Assembly: GCF_013409995.1 (NCBI RefSeq)
Contig: NZ_JACCBX010000016.1
Coordinates: 62,001-126,000 of the forward strand
Direction of reading: 5' to 3'
Source: Neobacillus driksii
GTDB lineage: Bacteria > Bacillota > Bacilli > Bacillales > Cytobacillaceae
Length of the DNA: 64,000 nucleotides
In this document: positions 50,973-58,870 of the stretch, in pieces
Position numbering within the stretch: position 1 is the stretch's first letter
Layout: every line of letters begins with the position of its first letter
Position numbers and translations under genes: made by a program
The notes under the pieces: generated by a model
The model's database searches: none
Seen by the model: the letters and a program-made list of their open reading frames with translations, nothing else
Told to the model about the DNA's origin: nothing

Positions 50973-51917
50973 TTAGGCCGCCACGTCTCTACGTGTAAAA
51001 AGGAGCCAGGAAATCAGATTGAACACGAGAAAATAGACAGTGAGCACTCCGATGGAAAAGGACAATGTCATTCCTTCTTGGAAAGGATGTCCGTTCAGGT
51101 ACTGGGTGAGATCCGTGTTGGCGAACAACAGGTACTTGCTCCAATCAAACCGCTGCAGTGCCTCCAGAACAATATTACCCGCAAACAAGGCGCCGATGGA
51201 AAACCCGATTGCCATCGCGCTGCTTCGGAACGCGGACGAAATCGTAAAGGCCATCGTTACGTACATGACCGTCGATACACCGTTAAGCATATACGTTTTC
51301 CACAGATTGAGGACCATATTACTTTCGACGATTTCCCCCTCTGCAGTCATGCTGATCAATGGGAGATCCATGTATCCAAAGCCGTATAGAATTCCATTCA
51401 CCACGATGGAAATGATAAACAGAGTGAGTAACAACAGCATACCGAACAACAGAAAAGAGATATACTTTGAGACAAGAATCTTAACCCTGCTAGCAGGCCT
51501 GATGAGCAGAAGCTTGATCGTGCCGGACGAAAATTCTCCCGCCAAGCTGTCTCCCGCAATGATGATGGTGAAAATAGTAATCACGATCATCATGCCTGCC
51601 GAACCGTTCACGCCATCCCACATTGTGCCGTCCGTTGAGCGAATATTCTGTTCCAAGTGATAGTCGTTAATGGCAATCCGCTCCTGGTAGAACGTTCGAT
51701 CATCTTCACCCAGATCTGGCTGCTTCAGAATTTCGCTATATTGCTGATTCTCCTGCTGCAGTGCTGCCCTCCAGCCCACGCCTTCCGCCTTTTTCCCATC
51801 GGAATGCCATTCAATGAAATTGACAAAAAGTACGAAAGCTGCCATTAGTCCGACCAGAATCCAGGTTCGGACCCGTCGGTAAATCTTCATATTTTCATTG
51901 AGTACTAGATTAACCAA
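50973..51917 (-). CDS. ABC-2 type transporter permease
   Basis: A 314-residue permease with about six membrane helices: one near 18-35, a long outside loop to about 105, then helices from MMIVITIFTIIIAGDSLAGE onward, with GEFSSGTIKLLLIRPASRVK, the hallmark of ABC-2 permeases. It starts at TTG 51917, seven bases after GGGAGG, overlapping the ATPase gene by eight bases. DNA here is more GC-rich, and codons richer in C and G at third positions, than in neighbouring genes, suggesting transfer from a higher-GC relative such as Paenibacillus. The substrate is unknown; bacitracin-type or peptide export is possible. Confidence 0.85.
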   Translation of the reverse strand: MVNLVLNENMKIYRRVRTWILVGLMAAFVLFVNFIEWHSDGKKAEGVGWRAALQQENQQYSEILKQPDLGEDDRTFYQERIAINDYHLEQNIRSTDGTMWDGVNGSAGMMIVITIFTIIIAGDSLAGEFSSGTIKLLLIRPASRVKILVSKYISFLLFGMLLLLTLFIISIVVNGILYGFGYMDLPLISMTAEGEIVESNMVLNLWKTYMLNGVSTVMYVTMAFTISSAFRSSAMAIGFSIGALFAGNIVLEALQRFDWSKYLLFANTDLTQYLNGHPFQEGMTLSFSIGVLTVYFLVFNLISWLLFTRRDVAA

Positions 51918-52842
51918 TTTGTCTACCTCCCGTAATTTCCAAGAATCGTTCTTCTAGAGACTGGCTAACAACCTGGACGCCATAAATACGAATATGGTTC
52001 TTCATTAGACCGGCTAGAATGTCCGGGATGCGTTCCCGCTCAGTGTTAACTTCGACAAGCCCATCTTGAATCAGTTTGACATCCTGGACTCCATCCATCT
52101 GTCTGATGGTCAACAACGCCTGTTCCGGTGGCTGCGCTTGGATCAGATACGTTTGAGTTTGATCATTCTTGCGAGTAAATTCTTGAATTGGCATTACCTC
52201 GACCAGCTTGCCCCGCTGAAGGATAGCGACCCGGTCGCACATAAGCTCCATTTCGGATAACAGATGGCTGGAGACGACTACGCTGATTCCTTCTGTACGG
52301 GTTAAATGCCGCAAATAATCACGCAGCTCACGAATCCCAGCTGGGTCAAGACCATTTGTCGGTTCATCCAGTATGAGCAGTGATGGCTGATGCAGCAGTG
52401 CTTGGGCCACTCCCAGACGCTGACGCATGCCGAGTGAGTATTTTTTGACTTTGTCATGGATGCGATTTTCTAGCTTGACTAGCGATACCACCTCGTCAAT
52501 CCGTTCCTTGGTTACCCCCGGCACCATTCGGGCATAGTGAACCAGGTTTTGGTACCCGCTCAGATACTTATACATTTCTGGACTTTCCACGATGGCACCG
52601 ACGTGGCGGATTGCCTGCTCAAATTCGGTTTTGATATTTTTACCCTTTATCAATATCTCGCCCTTCGTGATTGACATTAGACCCACGATCATGCGGATAG
52701 TTGTTGTTTTACCGGCACCATTTGGACCAAGAAAACCAAAAATTTCGCCTTGCGGTACGTCAAATGTAAGATCGTCGATGATGGTAGTTCGGCCAATCCG
52801 TTTGGTCACATGACTCAAGCTGATGATAGGTTCGTTACTCAT
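51910..52842 (-). CDS. ABC transporter ATP-binding protein
   Basis: A 310-residue ATPase. Walker A is GFLGPNGAGKTTTIRMIVGL, the signature is KYSLGMRQRLGVAQALLHQP, Walker B is LLILDEPTNGLDP, and a switch His follows in VVSSHLLSEMELMCDRVAIL. The C-terminal 70 residues fit the DUF4162-type tail of BcrA/NatA-like exporters. The start is ATG 52842 after CGGAGGAAAATGT; the frame to 52929 lacks a site. It is coupled to the permease and shares its higher GC content. Confidence 0.92.
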   Translation of the reverse strand: MSNEPIISLSHVTKRIGRTTIIDDLTFDVPQGEIFGFLGPNGAGKTTTIRMIVGLMSITKGEILIKGKNIKTEFEQAIRHVGAIVESPEMYKYLSGYQNLVHYARMVPGVTKERIDEVVSLVKLENRIHDKVKKYSLGMRQRLGVAQALLHQPSLLILDEPTNGLDPAGIRELRDYLRHLTRTEGISVVVSSHLLSEMELMCDRVAILQRGKLVEVMPIQEFTRKNDQTQTYLIQAQPPEQALLTIRQMDGVQDVKLIQDGLVEVNTERERIPDILAGLMKNHIRIYGVQVVSQSLEERFLEITGGRQIG

Positions 52843-53000
52843 ACATTTTCCTCCGTTAATCATTGATTTGGACATTTCGTCTTTTAGTTCACCAAATAAA
52901 ATATTCCTACTCCGTAAGGTCTTCATCATTTTTGAGATTCACAAAGCAAGATAGGAAGTCCCAAAAGCAAAAATATTTATTATCGTTTTGACTTTAACAC

Positions 53001-53027
53001 ATTATTTATTGTTTCACAATAAATAAT
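53001..53027 (-). promoter_or_regulatory. Perfect inverted repeat upstream of the ABC operon
   Basis: ATTATTTATTGT-TTC-ACAATAAATAAT, 12-bp arms with a three-base centre, about 160 bp before the ATPase start. It fits an operator for a GntR/YtrA- or MerR-type regulator; no regulator gene is next to it. Confidence 0.5.
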
Positions 53028-53088
53028 TATCATTTATTATAACAAAGTTATTGTTAAATGATTTCCCATTTCAATTTATACGGAAAAA

Positions 53089-53115
53089 GCATTTCTCTGT
53101 CAGACAGGGAAATGC
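53089..53115. terminator. Hairpin in the gap before the ABC operon
   Basis: GCATTTCTCTGT pairs with ACAGGGAAATGC (one wobble), with A5 before and TTTT after. It is probably a terminator left beside no recognised gene. The rest of 52,843-53,257 shows no gene. Confidence 0.55.
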
Positions 53116-53257
53116 CTTTTAGCTTTAAACGATTTAATTAATACTTGTGCAACGAACCTGCACCACTATTAATAACAATTTAATTTATTGCCCCGTATCT
53201 TTGATGGGTATTCAAAACGTTTATAGATCGAAGAGATATTCAAAGGGGGAGTTGTAA

Positions 53258-53305
53258 ATGACTCTGTTTTTATACAGCAAAACCTGGAGAAATATATCAG
53301 ACTAA
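53258..53305 (+). CDS. Possible 15-residue peptide
   Basis: MTLFLYSKTWRNISD follows a strong ribosome site (AAAGGGGGAGTTGTAA). The site is convincing but the frame is very short, so this may be a leader peptide or chance. It precedes the YrzI-like gene by about 120 bases. Confidence 0.25.
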   Translation: MTLFLYSKTWRNISD

Positions 53306-53427
53306 AGGAGTAATAAACAATACTCCATAGTCACGTTTTTTTTCGTTCACACACTATATATACTTTACCTATAACAGTTTAGGGAGAAATTATCATTACT
53401 AATTGGTCTTTTAGAGGAGGGATTTCA

Positions 53428-53568
53428 ATGACTGTCAATATTTTGTTCTTTACCATTATGGTCAAAAAACGGGAGATAAGTATTGAGGAAGCTATCCACC
53501 AAGAAATGGTTGAAAAAATGTATGAAAATAATAAAGTTCAGCGAATTTCTATGTATGATTATATCTAA
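53428..53568 (+). CDS. YrzI-like small protein
   Basis: A 46-residue protein with the start MTVNILFFTIMVKKREISIE, followed by EAIHQEMVEKMYENNK. It fits the Bac_small_YrzI pattern (short hydrophobic strand, KR pair, acidic helix) known from Bacillus genomes as small proteins of unknown, possibly sporulation-linked, function. The ribosome site AGAGGAGGGATTTCA is strong. Confidence 0.65.
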   Translation: MTVNILFFTIMVKKREISIEEAIHQEMVEKMYENNKVQRISMYDYI

Positions 53569-53754
53569 CGCTTTTACTATTGCAGCACTTTTTTATAAAA
53601 TATAACCTAGGTAACGTCCGTCAAATTAAATAGATCAGTTCGAAAGTAGCCAGTACATGGTAAATAGTCTAGTTTCATAAAAAGGAATTTCTGTTAAGAA
53701 GGTGTATCCTCGCTAATTGAATAGCTCAGGTAACACATTATTAAATTTATCACT

Positions 53755-53787
53755 ATTAAAAAAGCCCAATTCAAATGAATTGGGCTT
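53755..53787 (-). terminator. Terminator of pruA
   Basis: AAGCCCAATTCA-AA-TGAATTGGGCTT (53762-53787), with a T run following on the minus strand. Confidence 0.92.
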
Positions 53788-53800
53788 GAAAAATTGGTAT

Positions 53801-55348
53801 TTAATACATCTCAGATGTAGTCTTTGCTTGCATATGCAGCAATAGGTAGTCTGGACCGCCTGCTTTGGAGTCCGTACCAGACATGTTGAAGCCGCCGAAT
53901 GGCTGATATCCAACAATTGCTCCTGTACATGAACGATTAAAGTAAAGGTTACCTACATGGAAGTCTTCACGAGCTTGCTCCAGGTGTTCACGATTTGTTG
54001 TGATAACGGCACCTGTTAAGCCATACTCTGTATTGTTTGCAATTTCAATTGCTTCCGTGAAATTCTTCGCTTTTGTAAATCCAACCACTGGGCCAAAGAT
54101 TTCCTCCTGCATGATGCGTGCATCTGGAGCAAGGTCTGCAATGACAGTTGGTTGAATGAAGTAGCCCGTTGAATTGTCACCTTCGCCGCCAGTCATTAAC
54201 TTACCTTCCTGTCTTCCAATTTCAACATATTCCATAATTTTCTTGAAAGCATTGTTGTCGTTTACTGGTCCCATGAACGTTCCTTGCTCAGTTGGGTCTC
54301 CGACAGATAATTGGTTCGTTAATTCAACAACACGGTTTAAGACTGTATCATAAACATCCTCAACGATTACCGCACGTGAACATGCTGAACATTTTTGACC
54401 AGAGAAGCCAAATGCCCCTGCTACGATCGATTGTGCAGCCAGCTCTAAATCTGCTTCTGAGTCAACAACAATTGTATCTTTACCGCCCATCTCTGCAATC
54501 AATCGCTTCATCCAAACTTGCCCTGGATTCACTTTAGAAGAACGTTCGAAAATACGCAGACCAACGTCACGTGAACCAGTGAAGCTGATGAAACGAGTAT
54601 CTTTATGGTCTACTAAGTAGTCGCCCACTTCCGAACCGCTTCCTGGTACGAAGTTTAATACACCTTTAGGCAGACCTGCTTCCTCCATTACTTCAACAAA
54701 CTTCGCTGCAACCACCGGAGTCGTAGAAGCTGGTTTTAATAGAACCGTATTACCTGTAACAATTGCTGCTACAGTTGTACCTGCCATAATCGCTAATGGG
54801 AAATTCCAAGGTGAGATGATGATTCCAACACCTAGTGGAATATAGTTATAACGGTTAAATTCGTTTGGACGGCTATTAACGGGAACGCCATCTTTAAGTG
54901 CCAGCATTTGGCGGCCATAATATTCAAGGAAATCAATTGCTTCTGCAGTATCTGCATCCGCTTCCTTCCACGGTTTACCTGCTTCCTTTGTTAAAAGGGC
55001 AGAAAACTCATGCTTACGTCGACGAATAATGGTTGCCGCTTTGAATAATACATCTGCACGGACTTCTGCTTTAACTTTTTTCCATGTTTTGAATGCTTCA
55101 ACTGCGGCTTGCATTGCTTGTTCCGCAAGGTCTCTGCTAGCTTTTGAAACGCTTCCAATTACTTCCTCTTTATTTGAAGGATTATACGAAACAATTTTAT
55201 CTTCTGTTGTAATTCTTTCGCCACCGATTACTAGTGGGTAATCTTTGCCTAAATAACTTTCAACTGTTTTAATCCCGTTAAGATAGGCCTGACGGTTTTC
55301 TTCAATTGAAAAGTCTGTGAATGGTTCATGCTTATAAGGTTGTACCAT
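53801..55348 (-). CDS. L-glutamate gamma-semialdehyde dehydrogenase
   Basis: A 515-residue aldehyde dehydrogenase (RocA/PutC/PruA type) that oxidises glutamate semialdehyde (pyrroline-5-carboxylate) to glutamate, the last step of proline and arginine breakdown. The general base Glu is in LIAEMGGKDTIVVD and the catalytic Cys in FGFSGQKCSACSRAV; the N-terminal SIEENRQAYLNGI region and the C-terminal PFGGFNMSGTDSKAGGPDYL are typical of the 515-residue bacillus form. It is monocistronic and has no proline dehydrogenase neighbour. Confidence 0.93.
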   Translation of the reverse strand: MVQPYKHEPFTDFSIEENRQAYLNGIKTVESYLGKDYPLVIGGERITTEDKIVSYNPSNKEEVIGSVSKASRDLAEQAMQAAVEAFKTWKKVKAEVRADVLFKAATIIRRRKHEFSALLTKEAGKPWKEADADTAEAIDFLEYYGRQMLALKDGVPVNSRPNEFNRYNYIPLGVGIIISPWNFPLAIMAGTTVAAIVTGNTVLLKPASTTPVVAAKFVEVMEEAGLPKGVLNFVPGSGSEVGDYLVDHKDTRFISFTGSRDVGLRIFERSSKVNPGQVWMKRLIAEMGGKDTIVVDSEADLELAAQSIVAGAFGFSGQKCSACSRAVIVEDVYDTVLNRVVELTNQLSVGDPTEQGTFMGPVNDNNAFKKIMEYVEIGRQEGKLMTGGEGDNSTGYFIQPTVIADLAPDARIMQEEIFGPVVGFTKAKNFTEAIEIANNTEYGLTGAVITTNREHLEQAREDFHVGNLYFNRSCTGAIVGYQPFGGFNMSGTDSKAGGPDYLLLHMQAKTTSEMY

Positions 55349-55572
55349 GTCTTAAAACCTCCTATGTAGTAAAAACATTCATCCTCGTACATTCTAACAT
55401 GTTTCTTTTACACGTATCAATGGATAGCTATGAAGTCATATTTTTGCAAAAAAAGACCCGGCGTTACGTTAAACGAACTATAATTAGAAAAGAATAATTT
55501 TTTTATTTTTTTAATGTTCCTTTTATTTTACTTGAGACTCATGTATACTAAAACCAAATTGAATAGAAATAA

Positions 55573-55668
55573 CTAGGGGAGTCCAATAAGGTGGGCTGAG
55601 AGAGAAACACGTTGAAGTTTCTTGACCCTTTGGACCTGATCTAGATCATACTAGCGTGGGGAAGTTAG
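55573..55668 (+). ncRNA. TPP riboswitch (THI element)
   Basis: The conserved core is complete: GGGGAGTCC, GGGCTGAGAG, GACCCTTTGGACCTGATC, a variable P3 arm, and ACTAGCGTGGGGAAG at the end. It binds thiamin pyrophosphate and lies upstream of thiC, with a terminator (55705-55744) as expression platform. A -10 element TATACT at 55544 fits the promoter. Confidence 0.95.
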
Positions 55669-55704
55669 AAAAAAGTCATCATGTATTGATAAACTTCTAC
55701 ATAC

Positions 55705-55744
55705 AAAGCCGGTCCATCCTTTTTTGGACTCGGCTTTTTTTATG
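55705..55744 (+). terminator. Riboswitch-controlled terminator of thiC
   Basis: AAAGCCG.. and ..CGGCTTT with inner CCA/TGG pairing form a stem followed by T7. It should form when TPP is bound and stop transcription before thiC. No ORF lies between it and thiC. Confidence 0.88.
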
Positions 55745-55822
55745 TATTTCATTACTTTGCCTCCACTCGTTTTGTTCTAGATCTCGACCTTTAATTTTAA
55801 AAAAAAGGGAGAGATTTACTCT

Positions 55823-57607
55823 ATGTCAACATCTTCATTAAACGAAAAACGCATTTCCATCATGTCTAGCTTTTCAGGTAGCAAAAAGGTTTATGTCGAA
55901 GGCTCAAGACCCGATATCCAGGTACCAATGCGGGAAATTGAACTTAGTCCGACAACAGGTACCTTTGGTGAAGAAGAAAATCCACCAATTCGAGTCTATG
56001 ATACAAGTGGGCCTTATACGGATGCTGATTATTCAGTAGATATTACAAAAGGTCTTCCTGCTCTTCGAAGCTCATGGATTCATGAACGAGGGGATGTTGA
56101 GGAATATGAAGGAAGAGAAATTAAGGCTGAAGACAATGGATATAAGGATGAGAAAGATCCCCGTGCTAGTCATAACGTTTTTCCTGGTTTAAAGCGTAGA
56201 CCGTTACGTGCAAAAAAAGGGAGAAATGTCACACAGCTTCATTATGCAAAGAAGGGTATTATCACTCCTGAAATGGAATTTATCGCATTAAGGGAAAATA
56301 TGAAACCTGAATTTGTGCGTGAAGAAGTTGCAAGAGGGCGGGCAATTATTCCTTCCAATATCAATCATCCAGAGGCAGAGCCTATGATCATAGGACGTAA
56401 TTTCCATGTTAAAATCAACGCAAATATTGGGAATTCTGCTGTTTCATCATCCATCGGAGAAGAGGTCGAAAAAATGACATGGGCCACACGTTGGGGTGCT
56501 GATAATATTATGGACCTATCAACAGGTAAAAACATTCATACAACAAGGGAATGGATTATTCGCAATTCGGCTGTTCCTGTAGGAACCGTTCCTATCTACC
56601 AAGCACTTGAAAAAGTAAACGGTATTGCCGAAGATCTAACATGGGAGGTTTATCGTGATACCTTAATTGAGCAAGCCGAGCAAGGCGTGGATTACTTCAC
56701 CATTCATGCTGGTGTTCTTTTGCGATTTGTTCCGTTAACAGCAAAGCGTCTAACGGGTATTGTATCCCGAGGTGGATCAATTATGGCACAATGGTGTCTC
56801 CACCACCATAAAGAAAATTTTTTATATACTCATTTTGAAGAAATCTGTGAAATCATGAAAACATATGATGTTGCATTCTCTTTAGGAGATGGATTACGTC
56901 CTGGTTCAATTGCAGATGCCAATGATGAAGCACAATTCGCGGAATTAGAAACTCTAGGAGAACTAACAAAAATTGCTTGGGAGCATGATGTACAAGTAAT
57001 GGTTGAAGGTCCAGGACACGTACCTATGCACCTTATAAAAGAAAACATGGACAAACAACTGGAGATTTGTAAGGAAGCGCCTTTCTATACTCTTGGCCCA
57101 CTTACAACTGACATAGCTCCCGGCTACGATCATATTACATCTGCGATTGGTGCAGCCATGATTGGTTGGTACGGTACGGCTATGCTTTGTTATGTAACAC
57201 CAAAAGAACATTTAGGTTTACCAAACCGAGACGATGTACGTGAAGGTGTTATAACTTATAAAATAGCTGCACATGCTGCTGATTTAGCAAAAGGACATCC
57301 AGGCGCACACAAGAGAGATGATGCCTTATCAAAGGCTCGTTTCGAATTCCGTTGGAGAGATCAGTTCAATTTATCGTTAGACCCTGAACGAGCTTTGGAA
57401 TATCATGATGAGACGTTACCTGCAGAAGGTTCAAAAACCGCACATTTCTGTTCAATGTGTGGACCAAAGTTTTGCAGCATGAGAATTTCTCAAGATATTC
57501 GTAATTACGCGAAAGAAAACAAGCTTGATACGAATGAAGCTATCGAAAAGGGGATGAAGGAAAAAGCTTCAGAGTTTAAACAATCTGGGGGTAACATTTA
57601 TCAATAA
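55823..57607 (+). CDS. thiC: Phosphomethylpyrimidine synthase ThiC
   Basis: A 594-residue radical SAM enzyme that converts aminoimidazole ribotide to hydroxymethylpyrimidine phosphate, the pyrimidine half of thiamin. The C-terminal Fe4S4 motif CSMCGPKFCSM, with the C-x2-C-x4-C spacing special to ThiC, is present, and the barrel has NIGNSAVSSSIGEEVEK, DLSTGKNIHTTREWI, SLGDGLRPGSIADAND and VMVEGPGHVPMH. The start follows AAAGGGAGAGATTTACTCT. It is monocistronic under a TPP riboswitch. Confidence 0.96.
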   Translation: MSTSSLNEKRISIMSSFSGSKKVYVEGSRPDIQVPMREIELSPTTGTFGEEENPPIRVYDTSGPYTDADYSVDITKGLPALRSSWIHERGDVEEYEGREIKAEDNGYKDEKDPRASHNVFPGLKRRPLRAKKGRNVTQLHYAKKGIITPEMEFIALRENMKPEFVREEVARGRAIIPSNINHPEAEPMIIGRNFHVKINANIGNSAVSSSIGEEVEKMTWATRWGADNIMDLSTGKNIHTTREWIIRNSAVPVGTVPIYQALEKVNGIAEDLTWEVYRDTLIEQAEQGVDYFTIHAGVLLRFVPLTAKRLTGIVSRGGSIMAQWCLHHHKENFLYTHFEEICEIMKTYDVAFSLGDGLRPGSIADANDEAQFAELETLGELTKIAWEHDVQVMVEGPGHVPMHLIKENMDKQLEICKEAPFYTLGPLTTDIAPGYDHITSAIGAAMIGWYGTAMLCYVTPKEHLGLPNRDDVREGVITYKIAAHAADLAKGHPGAHKRDDALSKARFEFRWRDQFNLSLDPERALEYHDETLPAEGSKTAHFCSMCGPKFCSMRISQDIRNYAKENKLDTNEAIEKGMKEKASEFKQSGGNIYQ

Positions 57608-57611
57608 AACA

Positions 57612-57660
57612 AAAGGACAATACATATTAGTCGTACTAAAATATGTATTGTCCTTTATTT
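57612..57660. terminator. Terminator of thiC
   Basis: A 16-bp stem (AAAGGACAATACATAT with ATATGTATTGTCCTTT) closing a 13-base loop, followed by ATTTAT. It stands between convergent thiC and camS. Confidence 0.85.
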
Positions 57661-57689
57661 ATAAAGAAGTTTTGATAATTTTCGCTAGC

Positions 57690-58856
57690 TTAATATATAT
57701 GCACAAACGGTTCAGCTTCATTAGCTTTACGGACGATTAATGCCTCAGGTCCGTCAACAGATGTAACACTTACGGACACCGATATATAATTTGGAAAATG
57801 CTCAAGGACAAGTCCTGTCACATATTGAGTAAACCCAATGGCTTCAGATTTCCCATAGAACTGAATCGGAATGGTAATATCTAAATCAGTAAATTGATCC
57901 CCAATATAAAAGGCGCGGCCAATAACACCATTAAAGTTTGGAAAATACTCCTCTACATCCTGCTTAAAGTTCAAAAATGCAGTTACATCATCACGGTGTG
58001 CCTCTTGTGCCTCAGTAGATGGAAATAAGAAATATTTTTCATTTACTGGTTCCCAGGTATTAATTGTTGAGCTTCCTTTATCGACATTGGTGTAGGTAAA
58101 AAAGGTGCCAGGCACCACAGATGATTTGCTTTGCTGCTCAAATAAACCAATGGTAATCGGAACATCCTTTAAATTTTTCATGGTTCGCAGACGTTTAAGA
58201 ACCTCTTCGGCAATCTTTTTCCCTTCCCGTTCCATTTCAGCAAACTCTATCTTCCGCTCAAAGTAGGGTTCACCCACTGCAGTACGAAAATAATGGACAG
58301 AATTTAGTGCTAGCCCAATTACGACACCGCCCAATTTGACCGTATCATTATCTCCTTTGATGAGATAATCATGTTCTAAAATATGGGCTAAATAAATCGG
58401 ACTATTATTATTCCCTTGCTGAAAATCTGCACCGTCCTCCATAAGCGGGTTTAAACCAATGTTTTCTTCTTCCTTTAGTCCCTCTGCACTTAATTGTGCC
58501 GGTGTAAATTTTCGGTTTAACCACAATCTAACCGTATTACGCTTTAACTCTTGTCCTTCACGGAACAAATAGGTTTTAGGATCGAATTGATGCTGAGCAA
58601 TCCTCATCAATCCTGTTTCAAATTCATTAATGTCATATCGAGTATTGATATTTCCAACTATTAATCCGCGTGCTTCCCCAGGCTCGAACGGTAAAATCGT
58701 CCGATAATAGTTGTCGGAAATATTATATTTCGGAATAATTGCTTTCTCATCCGCCTTTTCTTTTGTTTGGACAACATTCTCCTGCTTTTGAAAGTTCGGT
58801 GCACATCCACTAAGCAGTAAGAAAAGGGAAAGAGCGAGCAATGAAAGTTTTTTCAC
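57690..58856 (-). CDS. CamS family lipoprotein
   Basis: A 388-residue lipoprotein (B. subtilis YerH, CamS sex-pheromone precursor family). The signal peptide ends in a lipobox (LLALSLFLLLSGC, Cys18). The mature part includes NYYRTILPFEPGEARGLIVG, GLNPLMEDGADFQQG and YLAHILEHDYL, all typical of CamS. In staphylococci and enterococci the cleaved signal gives peptide pheromones; in bacilli the role is unclear. It is the last gene of pcrB-pcrA-ligA-camS, 14 bases after ligA, as in B. subtilis. Confidence 0.92.
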   Translation of the reverse strand: MKKLSLLALSLFLLLSGCAPNFQKQENVVQTKEKADEKAIIPKYNISDNYYRTILPFEPGEARGLIVGNINTRYDINEFETGLMRIAQHQFDPKTYLFREGQELKRNTVRLWLNRKFTPAQLSAEGLKEEENIGLNPLMEDGADFQQGNNNSPIYLAHILEHDYLIKGDNDTVKLGGVVIGLALNSVHYFRTAVGEPYFERKIEFAEMEREGKKIAEEVLKRLRTMKNLKDVPITIGLFEQQSKSSVVPGTFFTYTNVDKGSSTINTWEPVNEKYFLFPSTEAQEAHRDDVTAFLNFKQDVEEYFPNFNGVIGRAFYIGDQFTDLDITIPIQFYGKSEAIGFTQYVTGLVLEHFPNYISVSVSVTSVDGPEALIVRKANEAEPFVHIY

Positions 58857-58870
58857 TTTGATTACACCTC

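Noticed and set aside
50772..51660. Plus-strand frames of about 205 codons over the 21-bp repeat and opposite the ABC permease
   Set aside because: They are shadows of the permease on the other strand; composition is unlike a protein and there is no ribosome site.
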